Shown here: positions 15,955 to 23,592 of the stretch, piece after piece
How positions within the stretch are numbered: position 1 is the stretch's first letter
How the letters are laid out: each line of letters opens with the position of its first letter
NCBI RefSeq assembly: GCF_018531445.1
Contig: NZ_JAHDTH010000034.1
Coordinates: 1-49,089, forward strand
Source of the DNA: Pseudonocardia lacus
Lineage (GTDB): Bacteria; Actinomycetota; Actinomycetes; Mycobacteriales; Pseudonocardiaceae
Direction of reading: 5' to 3'
DNA: 49,089 bases
Notes under the pieces: generated by a model
What the model saw: only the letters and a program-made list of their open reading frames with translations
Database searches by the model: none
Told to the model about the DNA's origin: nothing
Translations under genes and position numbers: made by a program

Positions 15955-16413
15955 GTGACCCCCACGTCGATGGTCGAGCCCGGGAGCGGAGCGTCGGCGC
16001 TGCGGGACGAGCTGCACCAGCGCGGCCTGCGGATGACCCCGCAGCGCCAGCTCGTCCTCGACGCCGTGCGGGACCTGGGCCACGCCACCCCCGAGCAGAT
16101 CTGCACCCGCGTGCAGCGGTCCGCGCCCGCGGTGAACATCACCACCGTGTACCGCACGCTCGACCTGCTGGAGCGGATCGGGGTCGTCCGGCACACGCAC
16201 CTGGGCCACGGCGCCCCCAGCTACTCCGCCGACGATCACCAGCACGTCCACCTCGTGTGCCACGACTGCGGCACCGTCGCCGAGGTGCCCACCGAGCTGA
16301 TGGGCGGCCTGGCCGAGCAACTGCGCGCCGCCGAGGGCTTCCAGCTCGACGTCACCCATGTCGCCCTGTCGGGCCGCTGCCGCGACTGCACCGAGACCGA
16401 GGCCAGCCGATGA
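15955..16413 (+). CDS. Fur-family metal-responsive transcriptional regulator
   Basis: The 152-residue protein has a winged helix (RMTPQRQLVLDAV; NITTVYRTLDLLERIG) and the metal-site core HQHVHLVCHDCG. A second CxxC (CRDC) near the C-terminus completes the structural zinc site. Whether it is an iron, zinc or peroxide sensor cannot be decided from the motifs. The GTG at 15955 is placed by the -10 at 15942. Its stop overlaps the ygfZ start (ATGA), so the two are coupled. Confidence 0.9.
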   Translation: MTPTSMVEPGSGASALRDELHQRGLRMTPQRQLVLDAVRDLGHATPEQICTRVQRSAPAVNITTVYRTLDLLERIGVVRHTHLGHGAPSYSADDHQHVHLVCHDCGTVAEVPTELMGGLAEQLRAAEGFQLDVTHVALSGRCRDCTETEASR

Positions 16414-17477
16414 ACGAGCTCGACACCCCCACCGTCCCCGCGCACCGCGGCGATCCGCTCGCCGAGCAGCGGGCGATGGCCCGCTCCGCCGCCGTCGTCG
16501 ACCGCTCCGACCGGGGCGTGATCGCCGTGCCCGGCGACGACCGGCTGAGCTGGCTGCACCTCATCCTCACCCAGCACGTCAGCGAACTCCCCGCCGACAC
16601 CGGCACCGAGACGCTCGTCCTCGACGCCAACGGCCGCGTGCTGCACCACGCCGTCGTCGCGCACGTCGGCGACGCCGTGTACCTCGACACCGAGCCCGGC
16701 GAGCTGCCCGAGCTGCTGGCCTACCTGACCAAGATGGTCTTCTGGTCGAAGGTGGAGCCGCGCGACGCCTCCGCCGAGCTGGCCGTGCTCAGCGTCGTCG
16801 GCCCCGACACCCCCGCCGTCCTGCAGGCCGCCGGGGTCCCCGTCCCGCAGCGCCCGCACGGCGCGCTGGCCCTGCCCGGCTCCGCCGGCTTCGTCCGCCG
16901 CATGGACTGGCCGGCCCCCGACGCCGCCGACCTCCTCGTCCCCCGCGCCGAGCTGCCCACCTGGTGGGAGCGGCTCACCGGCGCCGGCGCCCGCCCGGCC
17001 GGGACGATGGCGTTCGACGCGCTGCGCGTCGAGGCCACCCGCCCCCGGCTGGGCGTCGACACCGACGAGCGCACCATCCCGCACGAGGCCGGCTGGATCG
17101 GTTCGGCCGTGCACCTCACCAAGGGCTGCTACCGCGGCCAGGAGACGGTCGCCCGGGTCGCCAACCTCGGCCGCCCGCCCCGCCGCCTGGTCCGCCTGCA
17201 CCTCGACGGCGGCGACGAGCACCTGCCCGGCCCGGGCGACCCGGTCCTGCGCGACGGCCGCGCGGTCGGCCGCGTCGGCTCCGTCGTCCAGCACCACGAG
17301 CTCGGCCCGGTGGCGCTGGCGCTGGTGAAGCGCTCGGTCCCGGTCGACGCCGATCTGGTGGCCGGGGAGGGCGAGCACGCCTCCCCCGCCACCATCGACC
17401 CCGACTCCTACGCCCCCGACGACGACGCCCCCCGCCCCGGCCGGGCGGCCCAGCTCCGCACGCGCACCACCCACTGA
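16410..17477 (+). CDS. ygfZ: YgfZ/GcvT-like folate-binding protein
   Basis: The 355-residue protein has the family signature KGCYRGQET, with the conserved cysteine, and a GcvT-like N-terminal fold (AVVDRSDRGVIAVPGDDRLSWL). YgfZ proteins are tetrahydrofolate-dependent and support assembly or repair of some iron-sulfur enzymes. The ATG overlaps the Fur-family stop by 4 nt, so a metal-responsive operon is plausible. M. tuberculosis Rv0811c occupies the matching place next to DUF3073. Confidence 0.88.
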   Translation: MNELDTPTVPAHRGDPLAEQRAMARSAAVVDRSDRGVIAVPGDDRLSWLHLILTQHVSELPADTGTETLVLDANGRVLHHAVVAHVGDAVYLDTEPGELPELLAYLTKMVFWSKVEPRDASAELAVLSVVGPDTPAVLQAAGVPVPQRPHGALALPGSAGFVRRMDWPAPDAADLLVPRAELPTWWERLTGAGARPAGTMAFDALRVEATRPRLGVDTDERTIPHEAGWIGSAVHLTKGCYRGQETVARVANLGRPPRRLVRLHLDGGDEHLPGPGDPVLRDGRAVGRVGSVVQHHELGPVALALVKRSVPVDADLVAGEGEHASPATIDPDSYAPDDDAPRPGRAAQLRTRTTH

Positions 17478-17560
17478 CGCACACCCACTGACCGCCACAC
17501 GTCTCGCCATGTGCGTCGCAGCGAGCCGATGTGCGTGGCGGCGAGCGGTGTGCGTGAGGG
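17478..17560 (+). repeat. Short imperfect tandem repeats after ygfZ
   Basis: CACCCACTGAC occurs twice around the ygfZ stop. It is followed by three degenerate units of about 20 bp beginning ATGTGCGTCGCAGCGAG, ATGTGCGTGGCGGCGAG and GTGTGCGTGAGGGCGG. The same GTGCG word appears inverted as CGCACAC just before. No gene is seen here. Confidence 0.5.
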
Positions 17561-17591
17561 CGGTCGCGCATACCGCTCGGGTGCCGCGCGG

Positions 17592-18108
17592 GGGCCGGCG
17601 GTCTTCGCGGTGCCGGCGGCGACCTGCCTCGTCGCGGCGACGGCCGTGGCGGTGTGGATGCGCGAGCCTGCGGGACGGGCGGCCGGCCGGGACCGCTTCG
17701 CGTGATCGCTGTCACGATCGCGGTGGGCTTCGGGGCGGCGGCGCTCGCCCGGAGTGGTCCGGCGTGGGTGCTGGTGGCCGTGCTGGTGCCCGCGGCCGCG
17801 TTGGCGATCAGCTGGAACGGGTTGGTGTTCACCGCGGCGGCGAACTGGCCCCGCCGGGGCGGGCGGCGACCGCGATGGCCCTGTCGAACACCGCGAACTA
17901 CGTGGCAGCGGCCGTGACGCCGGCCCTGGGCGGGTGGCCGGCGGAGCGCTGGGGATGGTCGGCGATGCTCGCGCTGGGGGCCGTGACGGGCCTCGCCGCG
18001 CTCGCCGCTCTGTACCGGTTGAGCGAGCGGTCGACGACACACGCCGCGCAAGAGGTGCCACGTCGCACGCGGGCGGGTTCGCAAGGTACGGTGGTCGCAG
18101 GACATTGA
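17592..18108 (+). pseudogene. Remnant of an MFS transporter (C-terminal part, frameshifted)
   Basis: Three frames must be joined to read an MFS C-terminal half. The segments are VFAVPAATCLVAATAVAVWM (to 17705), then VIAVTIAVGFGAAALARSG and VLVPAAALAISWNGLVFTAA, then RAATAMALSNTANYVAAAV and GWPAERWGWSAMLALGAV (to about 18045). At least two frameshifts and loss of the N-terminal half mean it cannot be functional. It lies in the gap between ygfZ and DUF3073. Confidence 0.8.
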
Positions 18109-18170
18109 TGACATGAACGGGGCCGCCGAGACATCCGGCCGCCCCTTCCCTGTTGTAAGGGGGACCAGCC

Positions 18171-18362
18171 ATGGGGCGCGGACGAGCCAAGGCCAAGCAG
18201 ACGAAAGTGGCCCGAGAGCTCAAGTACAGCTCCCCCACGATGGATCTCGACGCCCTGCAGCGCGAGATCGGCAGTGGGACGGCACTCCACGACGGGGAGG
18301 CTGAGGACGACTTCGTCGACCGCTGGGCTCCAGACGACGACGAGGACGACCGCCGCCGCTGA
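18171..18362 (+). CDS. DUF3073 family small protein
   Basis: The 63-residue protein has the DUF3073 pattern: basic N-terminus MGRGRAKAKQTKVARELKY, then SSPTMDLDALQREI and a very acidic C-terminus (DDEDD). The family is widespread in Actinobacteria and its function is unknown. The ATG follows AAGGGGGACC; CCCCTT (18142-18147) could pair with AAGGGG (18157-18162) and mask this site. TACGGT at 18087-18092 is a -10 candidate. In mycobacteria its neighbour is purM; here about 17 kb separates them. Confidence 0.9.
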   Translation: MGRGRAKAKQTKVARELKYSSPTMDLDALQREIGSGTALHDGEAEDDFVDRWAPDDDEDDRRR

Positions 18363-18458
18363 TCGGGTTTCTCTGGACCCGCAGCACCGGAGCGGAAGGC
18401 CAGCAGCGACGTCGGGATGACGCGCTGCCGCTTCCCTCCCGTCCCCGTTCGACCACGC

Positions 18459-18521
18459 CGTCGAGAACGACGTCGTGGGATCAACTTCGGCCTTGTTGAT
18501 CCCACGGCGTCGTTCTCGACG
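18459..18521. repeat. Palindromic repeat family, copy C (63 bp)
   Basis: Arms of 27 bp (18459-18485 and 18495-18521) are complementary at 26 of 27 positions around the loop TTCGGCCTT. The outer part CGTCGAGAACGA is shared with the other copies; the inner part (CGTGGGATCAAC) differs. It lies after DUF3073 and before the operator of the DUF1648 gene, at the left edge of the accessory block. Confidence 0.88.
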
Positions 18522-18564
18522 TCGCAGGGCGGCAGCGAGGCGGGCGGTGGCTTCAGGCCGACCC

Positions 18565-18591
18565 AGTTGTTATAGTTTGTCTATAACAACT
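18565..18591 (+). promoter_or_regulatory. AT-rich operator/promoter of the DUF1648-GntR operon
   Basis: AGTTGTTATAG (18565-18575) and CTATAACAACT (18581-18591) are perfect 11-bp inverted repeats around TTTGT. They contain TATAGT (18571-18576), a good -10, so a bound repressor would block it. This AT-rich island stands out in the GC-rich background. The likely ligand is the YtrA-type GntR protein encoded at 19615. Confidence 0.75.
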
Positions 18592-18608
18592 AGGAGGGTC
18601 GTCGTCCG

Positions 18609-19550
18609 ATGTCGTTCCGCACCCCGCCCACCGCGATCGCTCCGCTCGTCGCGATCGCACCCACGATCGCGATCCTGCTCACCGCCGACCTCCCCGACCC
18701 GCTGGCCGTGCACTTCGACCTGACCGGCACCGCCGACCGCTTCGCCGGCCGCGGCGCCACCGCGCTGCTCGGACTGGCCGTCGCGGCCCTGCTGGCCGTG
18801 GTGTTCGGACTCGTCGAGCGCAACGCGGCCGGCCCGCCGGGCCGGCGCGGCGGCCCACCCGACCGCACCATCGCCGCGCTGGGATGGGGCACGGCGGGAC
18901 TGCTCGGCGTGGTGCTGACCGCCGCCACCGCGGTCAACATCGGCGCCACCGACGCGCGGACCGTCGCGCTGCCCCTGTGGGTGCTGCCCTGCGGTCTCGC
19001 CGTCGGGGTCCTGGTCGGTGCGCTGGTCGCCCGGCTCTCGCCCCCCGGCTCGGCCCGCGGGACGGTTCCCGCCGACGCCCCGGCGCCCACCCGCCTCCGC
19101 CCGACCGAGCGGGTCAGCTGGTCGCGGGTCAGCAGCGCGCCGTGGCTGCGCCTCGGCGGGGTGGGCCTGGCGGTCGTCGGGGCGGCCGTGGCGGTCGCCG
19201 CCCGGCCCGACACCGGGATCGCGCTCATCGCCGTCGGACTGGCCCTCCTGCTGGTGGCCAGCGCGCGCACCACCGTGGACGACCGCGGCCTGACCGTGGG
19301 CATCGGACCGCTCGGCTGGCCGCGGATCGCCGTGCCGATCGAGGACGTCGCGTCGGCGGGCGTGACCGAGGTGCGGCCGGCCCGGTTCGGCGGTTGGGGG
19401 CTGCGGTACGTGCCGGGGGGACGCGCGGTGATCGTGCGGGCCGGGCCCGCGCTGGTGGTCACGCGCCGCGACGGGCGCCAGCTCACGATCACGGTGGACG
19501 ACCCGCAGACCGCCGCCGCGCTGCTCAACGGCCTCGTCGAGCGGGTGTGA
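18609..19550 (+). CDS. DUF1648-domain multi-pass membrane protein
   Basis: The 313-residue protein has a DUF1648 N-terminus (PDPLAVHFDLTGTADRFAG) and about five hydrophobic segments (about 10-25, 50-68, 92-108, 120-140, 178-216), followed by a C-terminal domain resembling a small membrane-anchored beta domain (VDDRGLTVGIGPLGWPRI). Function is unknown. The pairing with a small YtrA-type GntR regulator is common in actinobacteria. AGGAGGG lies upstream of the ATG. Confidence 0.8.
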   Translation: MSFRTPPTAIAPLVAIAPTIAILLTADLPDPLAVHFDLTGTADRFAGRGATALLGLAVAALLAVVFGLVERNAAGPPGRRGGPPDRTIAALGWGTAGLLGVVLTAATAVNIGATDARTVALPLWVLPCGLAVGVLVGALVARLSPPGSARGTVPADAPAPTRLRPTERVSWSRVSSAPWLRLGGVGLAVVGAAVAVAARPDTGIALIAVGLALLLVASARTTVDDRGLTVGIGPLGWPRIAVPIEDVASAGVTEVRPARFGGWGLRYVPGGRAVIVRAGPALVVTRRDGRQLTITVDDPQTAAALLNGLVERV

Positions 19551-19555
19551 GCGGG

Positions 19556-19621
19556 ATGCCGCCGCCGCTGGCCCTGTGGTTCGCGCTGACCGTCCTCACC
19601 GCGGCGGTGCCGCTGTGCTGA
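19556..19621 (+). CDS. Possible 21-residue hydrophobic peptide between DUF1648 and GntR genes
   Basis: ATG at 19556 gives MPPPLALWFALTVLTAAVPL plus Cys before TGA, 6 bp after the DUF1648 stop and overlapping the GntR start. It looks like one short membrane helix. It may only couple translation of the two genes, or be chance. Confidence 0.3.
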   Translation: MPPPLALWFALTVLTAAVPLC

Positions 19622-19974
19622 TCCGGGTCGACCCGACCCGCGGCGCGCCGCTGGCCGACCAGATCGCCGCCGCGGTGCGCCGCGGCATCGCCGACGGCTC
19701 GGCGGCGCCCGGCACCCGGCTGCCCCCGGCCCGCGAGCTGGCCGCCTCGCTGCGGGTCAGCATCCACACGGTGCTGGCCGGCTACCAGCAGCTGCGCGAC
19801 GAGGGGCTGATCGAGCTGCGCCGGGGCCGCGGCGCGACGGTCAGCGCCCGGGCGGACCCGGGCCACGCCGCGATGGTGGAGCTGGCCCGCCAGCTGGTCG
19901 AGGCCGCCCGCCGGCTCGACCTGACCGAGGACGACCTGCTCGCCCTGGTCCGGCAGACCGCGCGCACCAGCTGA
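19615..19974 (+). CDS. GntR-family regulator, YtrA subfamily
   Basis: The 119-residue protein has a GntR winged helix (APLADQIAAAVRRGIADG; LPPARELAASLRVSIHTVLA) and only a short C-terminal helical tail, the YtrA layout. Family members usually repress their own operon of membrane-protein genes. The GTG at 19615 was chosen as the last start before the conserved IRVDPTRGAP. The palindrome at 18565 is the probable operator. It converges on the inositol regulator with a gap of 15 bp. Confidence 0.85.
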   Translation: MLIRVDPTRGAPLADQIAAAVRRGIADGSAAPGTRLPPARELAASLRVSIHTVLAGYQQLRDEGLIELRRGRGATVSARADPGHAAMVELARQLVEAARRLDLTEDDLLALVRQTARTS

Positions 19975-19989
19975 GTCGGATGGTCAGGG

Positions 19990-20745
19990 TCAGATGGTCA
20001 GCGTCAGCTCGAAGGAGTAGCGGCTGGCCCGGTAGAGGTGCGAGCCGTACTCGACGGCGCGCCCGCTCTCGTCCCACGCCGTGCGCGTCATCGTGAGCAG
20101 CGGCGCGCCCCGGCTCTCGTCGAGCAGCCGGGCCTCGGCGCTGGTCGCCGTGCGGGCCCCGACGACCTGGTTCGCCATGCGCGGGACGCGCCCCGCGGCG
20201 CGCAGCAGCTCGTAGAGCCCGCGCCGCTCCAGGTCGGCGCGCTCGATCGCGAGCACGTCCGTCGGCACCGCGTTGTGCATGATCGCCAGTGGTTCGCCGC
20301 TGGCGAAGCGCAGCCGCTCGAACCAGGTGATGTCCGACCCGACGGCGATGCCGAGCGCCTCGGCCACGTGGTCGGGCGCCGGGCGCACGTCGAGCAGCCT
20401 GATCTCGGTGCGCGGTTCGCGCCCGGTCTTGGCCAGGTCGTCGTAGAGGCTCGACAGCTCCACCGGCCTGCGCACCTTGGGGTGCACGACCTGCGTGCCC
20501 ACCCCGCGCTTGCGCACCAGCATGCCGCGCTCGACCAGGTACTGGATGGCGCGGCGCATCGTCGGCCGGGAGACCCCGAGCCGCTCGGCCAGCTCGACCT
20601 CGTTCTCCAGCCTGCTGCCGACCGGGACGCCGCCGTCCTCGATGAGCTGCTGCAGGCGGGTGGCCACCTGGAAGTACAGCGGGACCGGACTCGTCCGGTC
20701 CAACGGGACCTCGGGCACCACGCCGTTCGGCGTCCGTTCCCCCAC
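19990..20745 (-). CDS. iolR: GntR-family (HutC-type) regulator of the inositol cluster
   Basis: The 251-residue protein has a GntR winged helix (PLYFQVATRLQQLIEDG; LAERLGVSRPTMRRAIQYL) and a UTRA effector domain of HutC type (about 90-245). Position, divergent from iolC, and family make it the likely repressor that senses inositol or an intermediate. The GTG at 20745 has GGAGGGG 5 nt upstream; the frame is open further upstream to 20823 but would run through the operator. The symbol is by context. Confidence 0.78.
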   Translation of the reverse strand: MGERTPNGVVPEVPLDRTSPVPLYFQVATRLQQLIEDGGVPVGSRLENEVELAERLGVSRPTMRRAIQYLVERGMLVRKRGVGTQVVHPKVRRPVELSSLYDDLAKTGREPRTEIRLLDVRPAPDHVAEALGIAVGSDITWFERLRFASGEPLAIMHNAVPTDVLAIERADLERRGLYELLRAAGRVPRMANQVVGARTATSAEARLLDESRGAPLLTMTRTAWDESGRAVEYGSHLYRASRYSFELTLTI

Positions 20746-20767
20746 GGCGACCCCTCCGAGCGCGCTC

Positions 20768-20824
20768 GTCAGGACGGTTTGTCCTGACAAAGTATTGACG
20801 TGCAGACAGCGTGGAGAGTACATC
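20768..20824 (+). promoter_or_regulatory. Operator and promoter of the iol operon
   Basis: GTCAGGAC (20768-20775) and GTCCTGAC (20781-20788) are inverted repeats around GGTTT, and TTGTCCTGACAA (20779-20790) is itself palindromic. TTGACG (20795-20800) with TACATC (20819-20824) after 18 bp is a possible promoter towards iolC. The site also covers the regulator's own upstream region. Confidence 0.6.
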
Positions 20825-20880
20825 TCACTGGGTTCGCCGTCACTGCTGTCACTGCTCGATCACGGGCGGGAAGGACAACG

Positions 20881-21840
20881 ATGGTGTTGGACGCGGCGCC
20901 CGAGGTGCTGACGATGGGGCGGATCGGCGTGGACATCTACCCGCTGCAGATCGGGGTGTCCCTGCGCGAGGTCACGTCGTTCGGCAAGTACCTCGGCGGC
21001 AGCCCGTCCAACGTGGCGGTGGCCGCGGCGCGCTACGGCAGGCGCAGCGCGGTGATCACCCGCACGGGTGCCGACCCGTTCGGCGAGTACCTGCACGACG
21101 CGCTGCACGGCTTCGGCGTCGACGACCGGTTCGTCACCGCCGTGCCCGGGCTGAACACCCCGGTCACGTTCTGCGAGATCTTCCCGCCGGACGACTTCCC
21201 GCTGTACTTCTACCGCGAGCCGACGGCGCCCGACCTGGAGATCCGCCCCGACGAGCTCGACCTGGACGCGATCCGCGCGGCCGACGTCTTCTGGGTCACC
21301 GGCACCGGGCTGTCCCGCGAGCCCAGCCGCACCGCCACGCTCGCCGCGCTGCGGGCCCGCGACCGGCGCGGGATCACCGTCTTCGACCTGGACTACCGGC
21401 CGATGTTCTGGGCGTCGCGCGAGGACGCGCGCCACTGGTACTCCGAGGCGCTGCCGTACGCGACCGTCGCCGTGGGCAACCTCGACGAGTGCGACACCGC
21501 GGTCGGCGTGCGCGAGCCGCGCGCCGCCGCCGAGGCCCTGCGCGCGGCCGGCATCCAGCTCGCGGTGGTCAAGCAGGGCCCGGCGGGGGTGCTCGCGCTC
21601 GACGCGGACGGCGCGGTCGAGGTCCCGCCTGCGCCGGTCGAGGTGGTCAACGGCCTGGGCGCGGGCGACGCGTTCGGCGGCGCGCTGTGCCACGGGCTGC
21701 TGGCCGGCTGGGACCTCGAGCGCGTCATCCGGTTCTGCAACGCCGCCGGCGCGATCGTGGCCGGTCGGCTGGCCTGCGCGGACGCCATGCCGACCGCCGA
21801 CGAGGTCGAGGCCAAGCTGCAGGAGGCCATCCGTGCGTGA
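20881..21840 (+). CDS. iolC: 5-dehydro-2-deoxygluconokinase
   Basis: The 319-residue PfkB-family kinase phosphorylates 5-dehydro-2-deoxygluconate in myo-inositol breakdown. It has the N-terminal PfkB signature GGSPSNVAVAAARYG and the C-terminal one with GLGAGDAFGGAL; Asp263 in GAGD is the catalytic base. The ATG at 20881 follows GGAAGGAC. First gene of the catabolic operon; its end overlaps the aldolase gene by 8 bp. Confidence 0.92.
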   Translation: MVLDAAPEVLTMGRIGVDIYPLQIGVSLREVTSFGKYLGGSPSNVAVAAARYGRRSAVITRTGADPFGEYLHDALHGFGVDDRFVTAVPGLNTPVTFCEIFPPDDFPLYFYREPTAPDLEIRPDELDLDAIRAADVFWVTGTGLSREPSRTATLAALRARDRRGITVFDLDYRPMFWASREDARHWYSEALPYATVAVGNLDECDTAVGVREPRAAAEALRAAGIQLAVVKQGPAGVLALDADGAVEVPPAPVEVVNGLGAGDAFGGALCHGLLAGWDLERVIRFCNAAGAIVAGRLACADAMPTADEVEAKLQEAIRA

Positions 21841-22708
21841 CGAGGTGCTCGCCGAGCTGGTGGCCACCCGCGTGCACCGGCCGGACGCGATCGCCGAGGC
21901 CGCGGCCCGGCGCCGCAGGCCGGCCTCCCTGCTGGACGACCACGGCAGGTTGATGATGATCGCCGCCGACCACCCGGCCCGGGGCGCGCTGCGCGCCGGC
22001 GAGCGCGCGCTGGCCATGGCCCACCGCGTGGACCTGCTCGACCGGCTGGTGCTGGCGCTGTCGCGACCCGGCGTCAACGGCGTGCTCGGCACCCCGGACG
22101 TGCTGGAGGACCTGCTGCTGCTGGGCGCGCTGGACGACAAGGTCGTGGTCGGCTCGATGAACCGCGGCGGGCTGGCCGGCACCGCGTTCGAGATCGACGA
22201 CCGGTTCACCGCCTACGACGCCGCGAGCATCGCCGCTGCCGGGTTCGAGGGCGGCAAGATGCTGGTCCGGATCGACCCGGAGGACCCGGCCACCGCGCCC
22301 ACCCTGCAGTCGTGCGCGCACGCCGTCGGGGAGCTGGCGGGCAACCGGCTGATGGCGATGGTCGAGCCGTTCATCTCGCACCGCGTCGACGGCCGCGTGC
22401 GCAACGAGCTCACCGCCGACGCCATGATCCGGGCGATGACGGTGGCCGCGGGGCTGGGCCGCACGTCGGCGCACACGTGGCTGAAGGTCCCGATCGTGGA
22501 CGAGATGGAGCGCGCGATGGCGGCCACGACGCTGCCCGCGCTGATCCTGGGCGGCGAGGTCGCCGCCGACATGGACAAGGCGTTCGCCAGCTGGAGCAAG
22601 GCGCTGGCGCTGCCCACGGTGCAGGGGCTGGTGATCGGCCGGTCCCTGCTCTACCCCCCCAACGACGACGTGGCCGGAGCGGTGGATGCGGCGGTGAACC
22701 TCCTGTGA
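21833..22708 (+). CDS. Aldolase-like (beta/alpha)8 protein of the Cgl0159 family
   Basis: The 291-residue protein resembles DeoC/LacD-type class I aldolases (LMMIAADHPARGAL; GFEGGKMLVRIDP; LGGEVAADMDKAF). Corynebacterium iol clusters carry the same protein after iolC. Its likely role, inferred, is that of IolJ: splitting 6-phospho-5-dehydro-2-deoxygluconate into dihydroxyacetone phosphate and malonate semialdehyde. The GTG start overlaps iolC by 8 bp and the stop overlaps iolB (GTGA). Confidence 0.78.
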   Translation: MRDEVLAELVATRVHRPDAIAEAAARRRRPASLLDDHGRLMMIAADHPARGALRAGERALAMAHRVDLLDRLVLALSRPGVNGVLGTPDVLEDLLLLGALDDKVVVGSMNRGGLAGTAFEIDDRFTAYDAASIAAAGFEGGKMLVRIDPEDPATAPTLQSCAHAVGELAGNRLMAMVEPFISHRVDGRVRNELTADAMIRAMTVAAGLGRTSAHTWLKVPIVDEMERAMAATTLPALILGGEVAADMDKAFASWSKALALPTVQGLVIGRSLLYPPNDDVAGAVDAAVNLL

Positions 22709-23592
22709 GCAGCAACTACGTGGTCCGGGCCGGTGAGACGAAGGACGGCCCGTTCGCGCTGGTCATCACCCCGGAGACGGCCGGGTGGGGCTACAGCTCG
22801 CTGCGCGTGCTGGAGCTGGCCCCCGGCGCCGAGGCGACGTTCGCGACCGGCGACGAGGAGATGGTGGTGCTGCCGCTGTCCGGCGGCGGCACCGTCGCCT
22901 GCGACGGCGAGAGCTTCGCGCTCACCGGCCGGCGCAGCGTGTTCTCCCGGGTCAGCGACTTCGCCTACGTCCCGCGCGAGGCGACGGTCACCGTGTCCTC
23001 GGCGGGCGGCGGGCGGTTCGCGCTGCCCGGCGCCCGCTGCGCCAACCGGCTGACCGCGCGCTACGGCCCGGCCGAGGGGGTGCCGGTGGAGCTGCGCGGG
23101 GCCGGGCAGGCCAGCCGCCAGGTCAACAACTTCTGCACCCCGCAGGCGTTCGAGGCCGACAAGCTGATCGCCGTCGAGGTGCTGACGCCGGCCGCGAACT
23201 GGTCGTCGTGGCCGCCGCACAAGCACGACGAGGAGCGCGAGGGCGAGTCCCGCCTCGAGGAGGTCTACTACTTCGAGGTGAACGCGCCCGCCGGCCGGGA
23301 CGGGATCGGCTACCAGCGCGTCTACAGCTCGGGCGCGGACCGGGAGATCGACGTGTGCACCGAGGTGCGCAGCGGCGACACGGTGCTCATCCCGCACGGC
23401 TGGCACGGCCCGTCGATGGCCGCGCCCGGCTACGACCTCTACTACCTCAACGTGATGGCCGGCCCCGGCACCGAGCGGGCCTGGCTGATCTGCGACGACC
23501 CGGCGCACGGCTGGGTCCGCGACACCTGGGCCGACCAGCCCGTCGACCCCCGCCTGCCGCTGACCGGCACGGACGAGAGGGAACAAGCGTGA
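22705..23592 (+). CDS. iolB: 5-deoxy-glucuronate isomerase
   Basis: The 295-residue bicupin converts 5-deoxyglucuronate to 5-dehydro-2-deoxygluconate. The metal-binding C-terminal cupin shows [21 protein letters not shown] and [20 protein letters not shown], which hold the expected His and Glu ligands. The GTG start overlaps the previous stop by 4 nt, and its own stop overlaps the iolD start in the same way. Confidence 0.94.
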   Translation: MSSNYVVRAGETKDGPFALVITPETAGWGYSSLRVLELAPGAEATFATGDEEMVVLPLSGGGTVACDGESFALTGRRSVFSRVSDFAYVPREATVTVSSAGGGRFALPGARCANRLTARYGPAEGVPVELRGAGQASRQVNNFCTPQAFEADKLIAVEVLTPAANWSSWPPHKHDEEREGESRLEEVYYFEVNAPAGRDGIGYQRVYSSGADREIDVCTEVRSGDTVLIPHGWHGPSMAAPGYDLYYLNVMAGPGTERAWLICDDPAHGWVRDTWADQPVDPRLPLTGTDEREQA

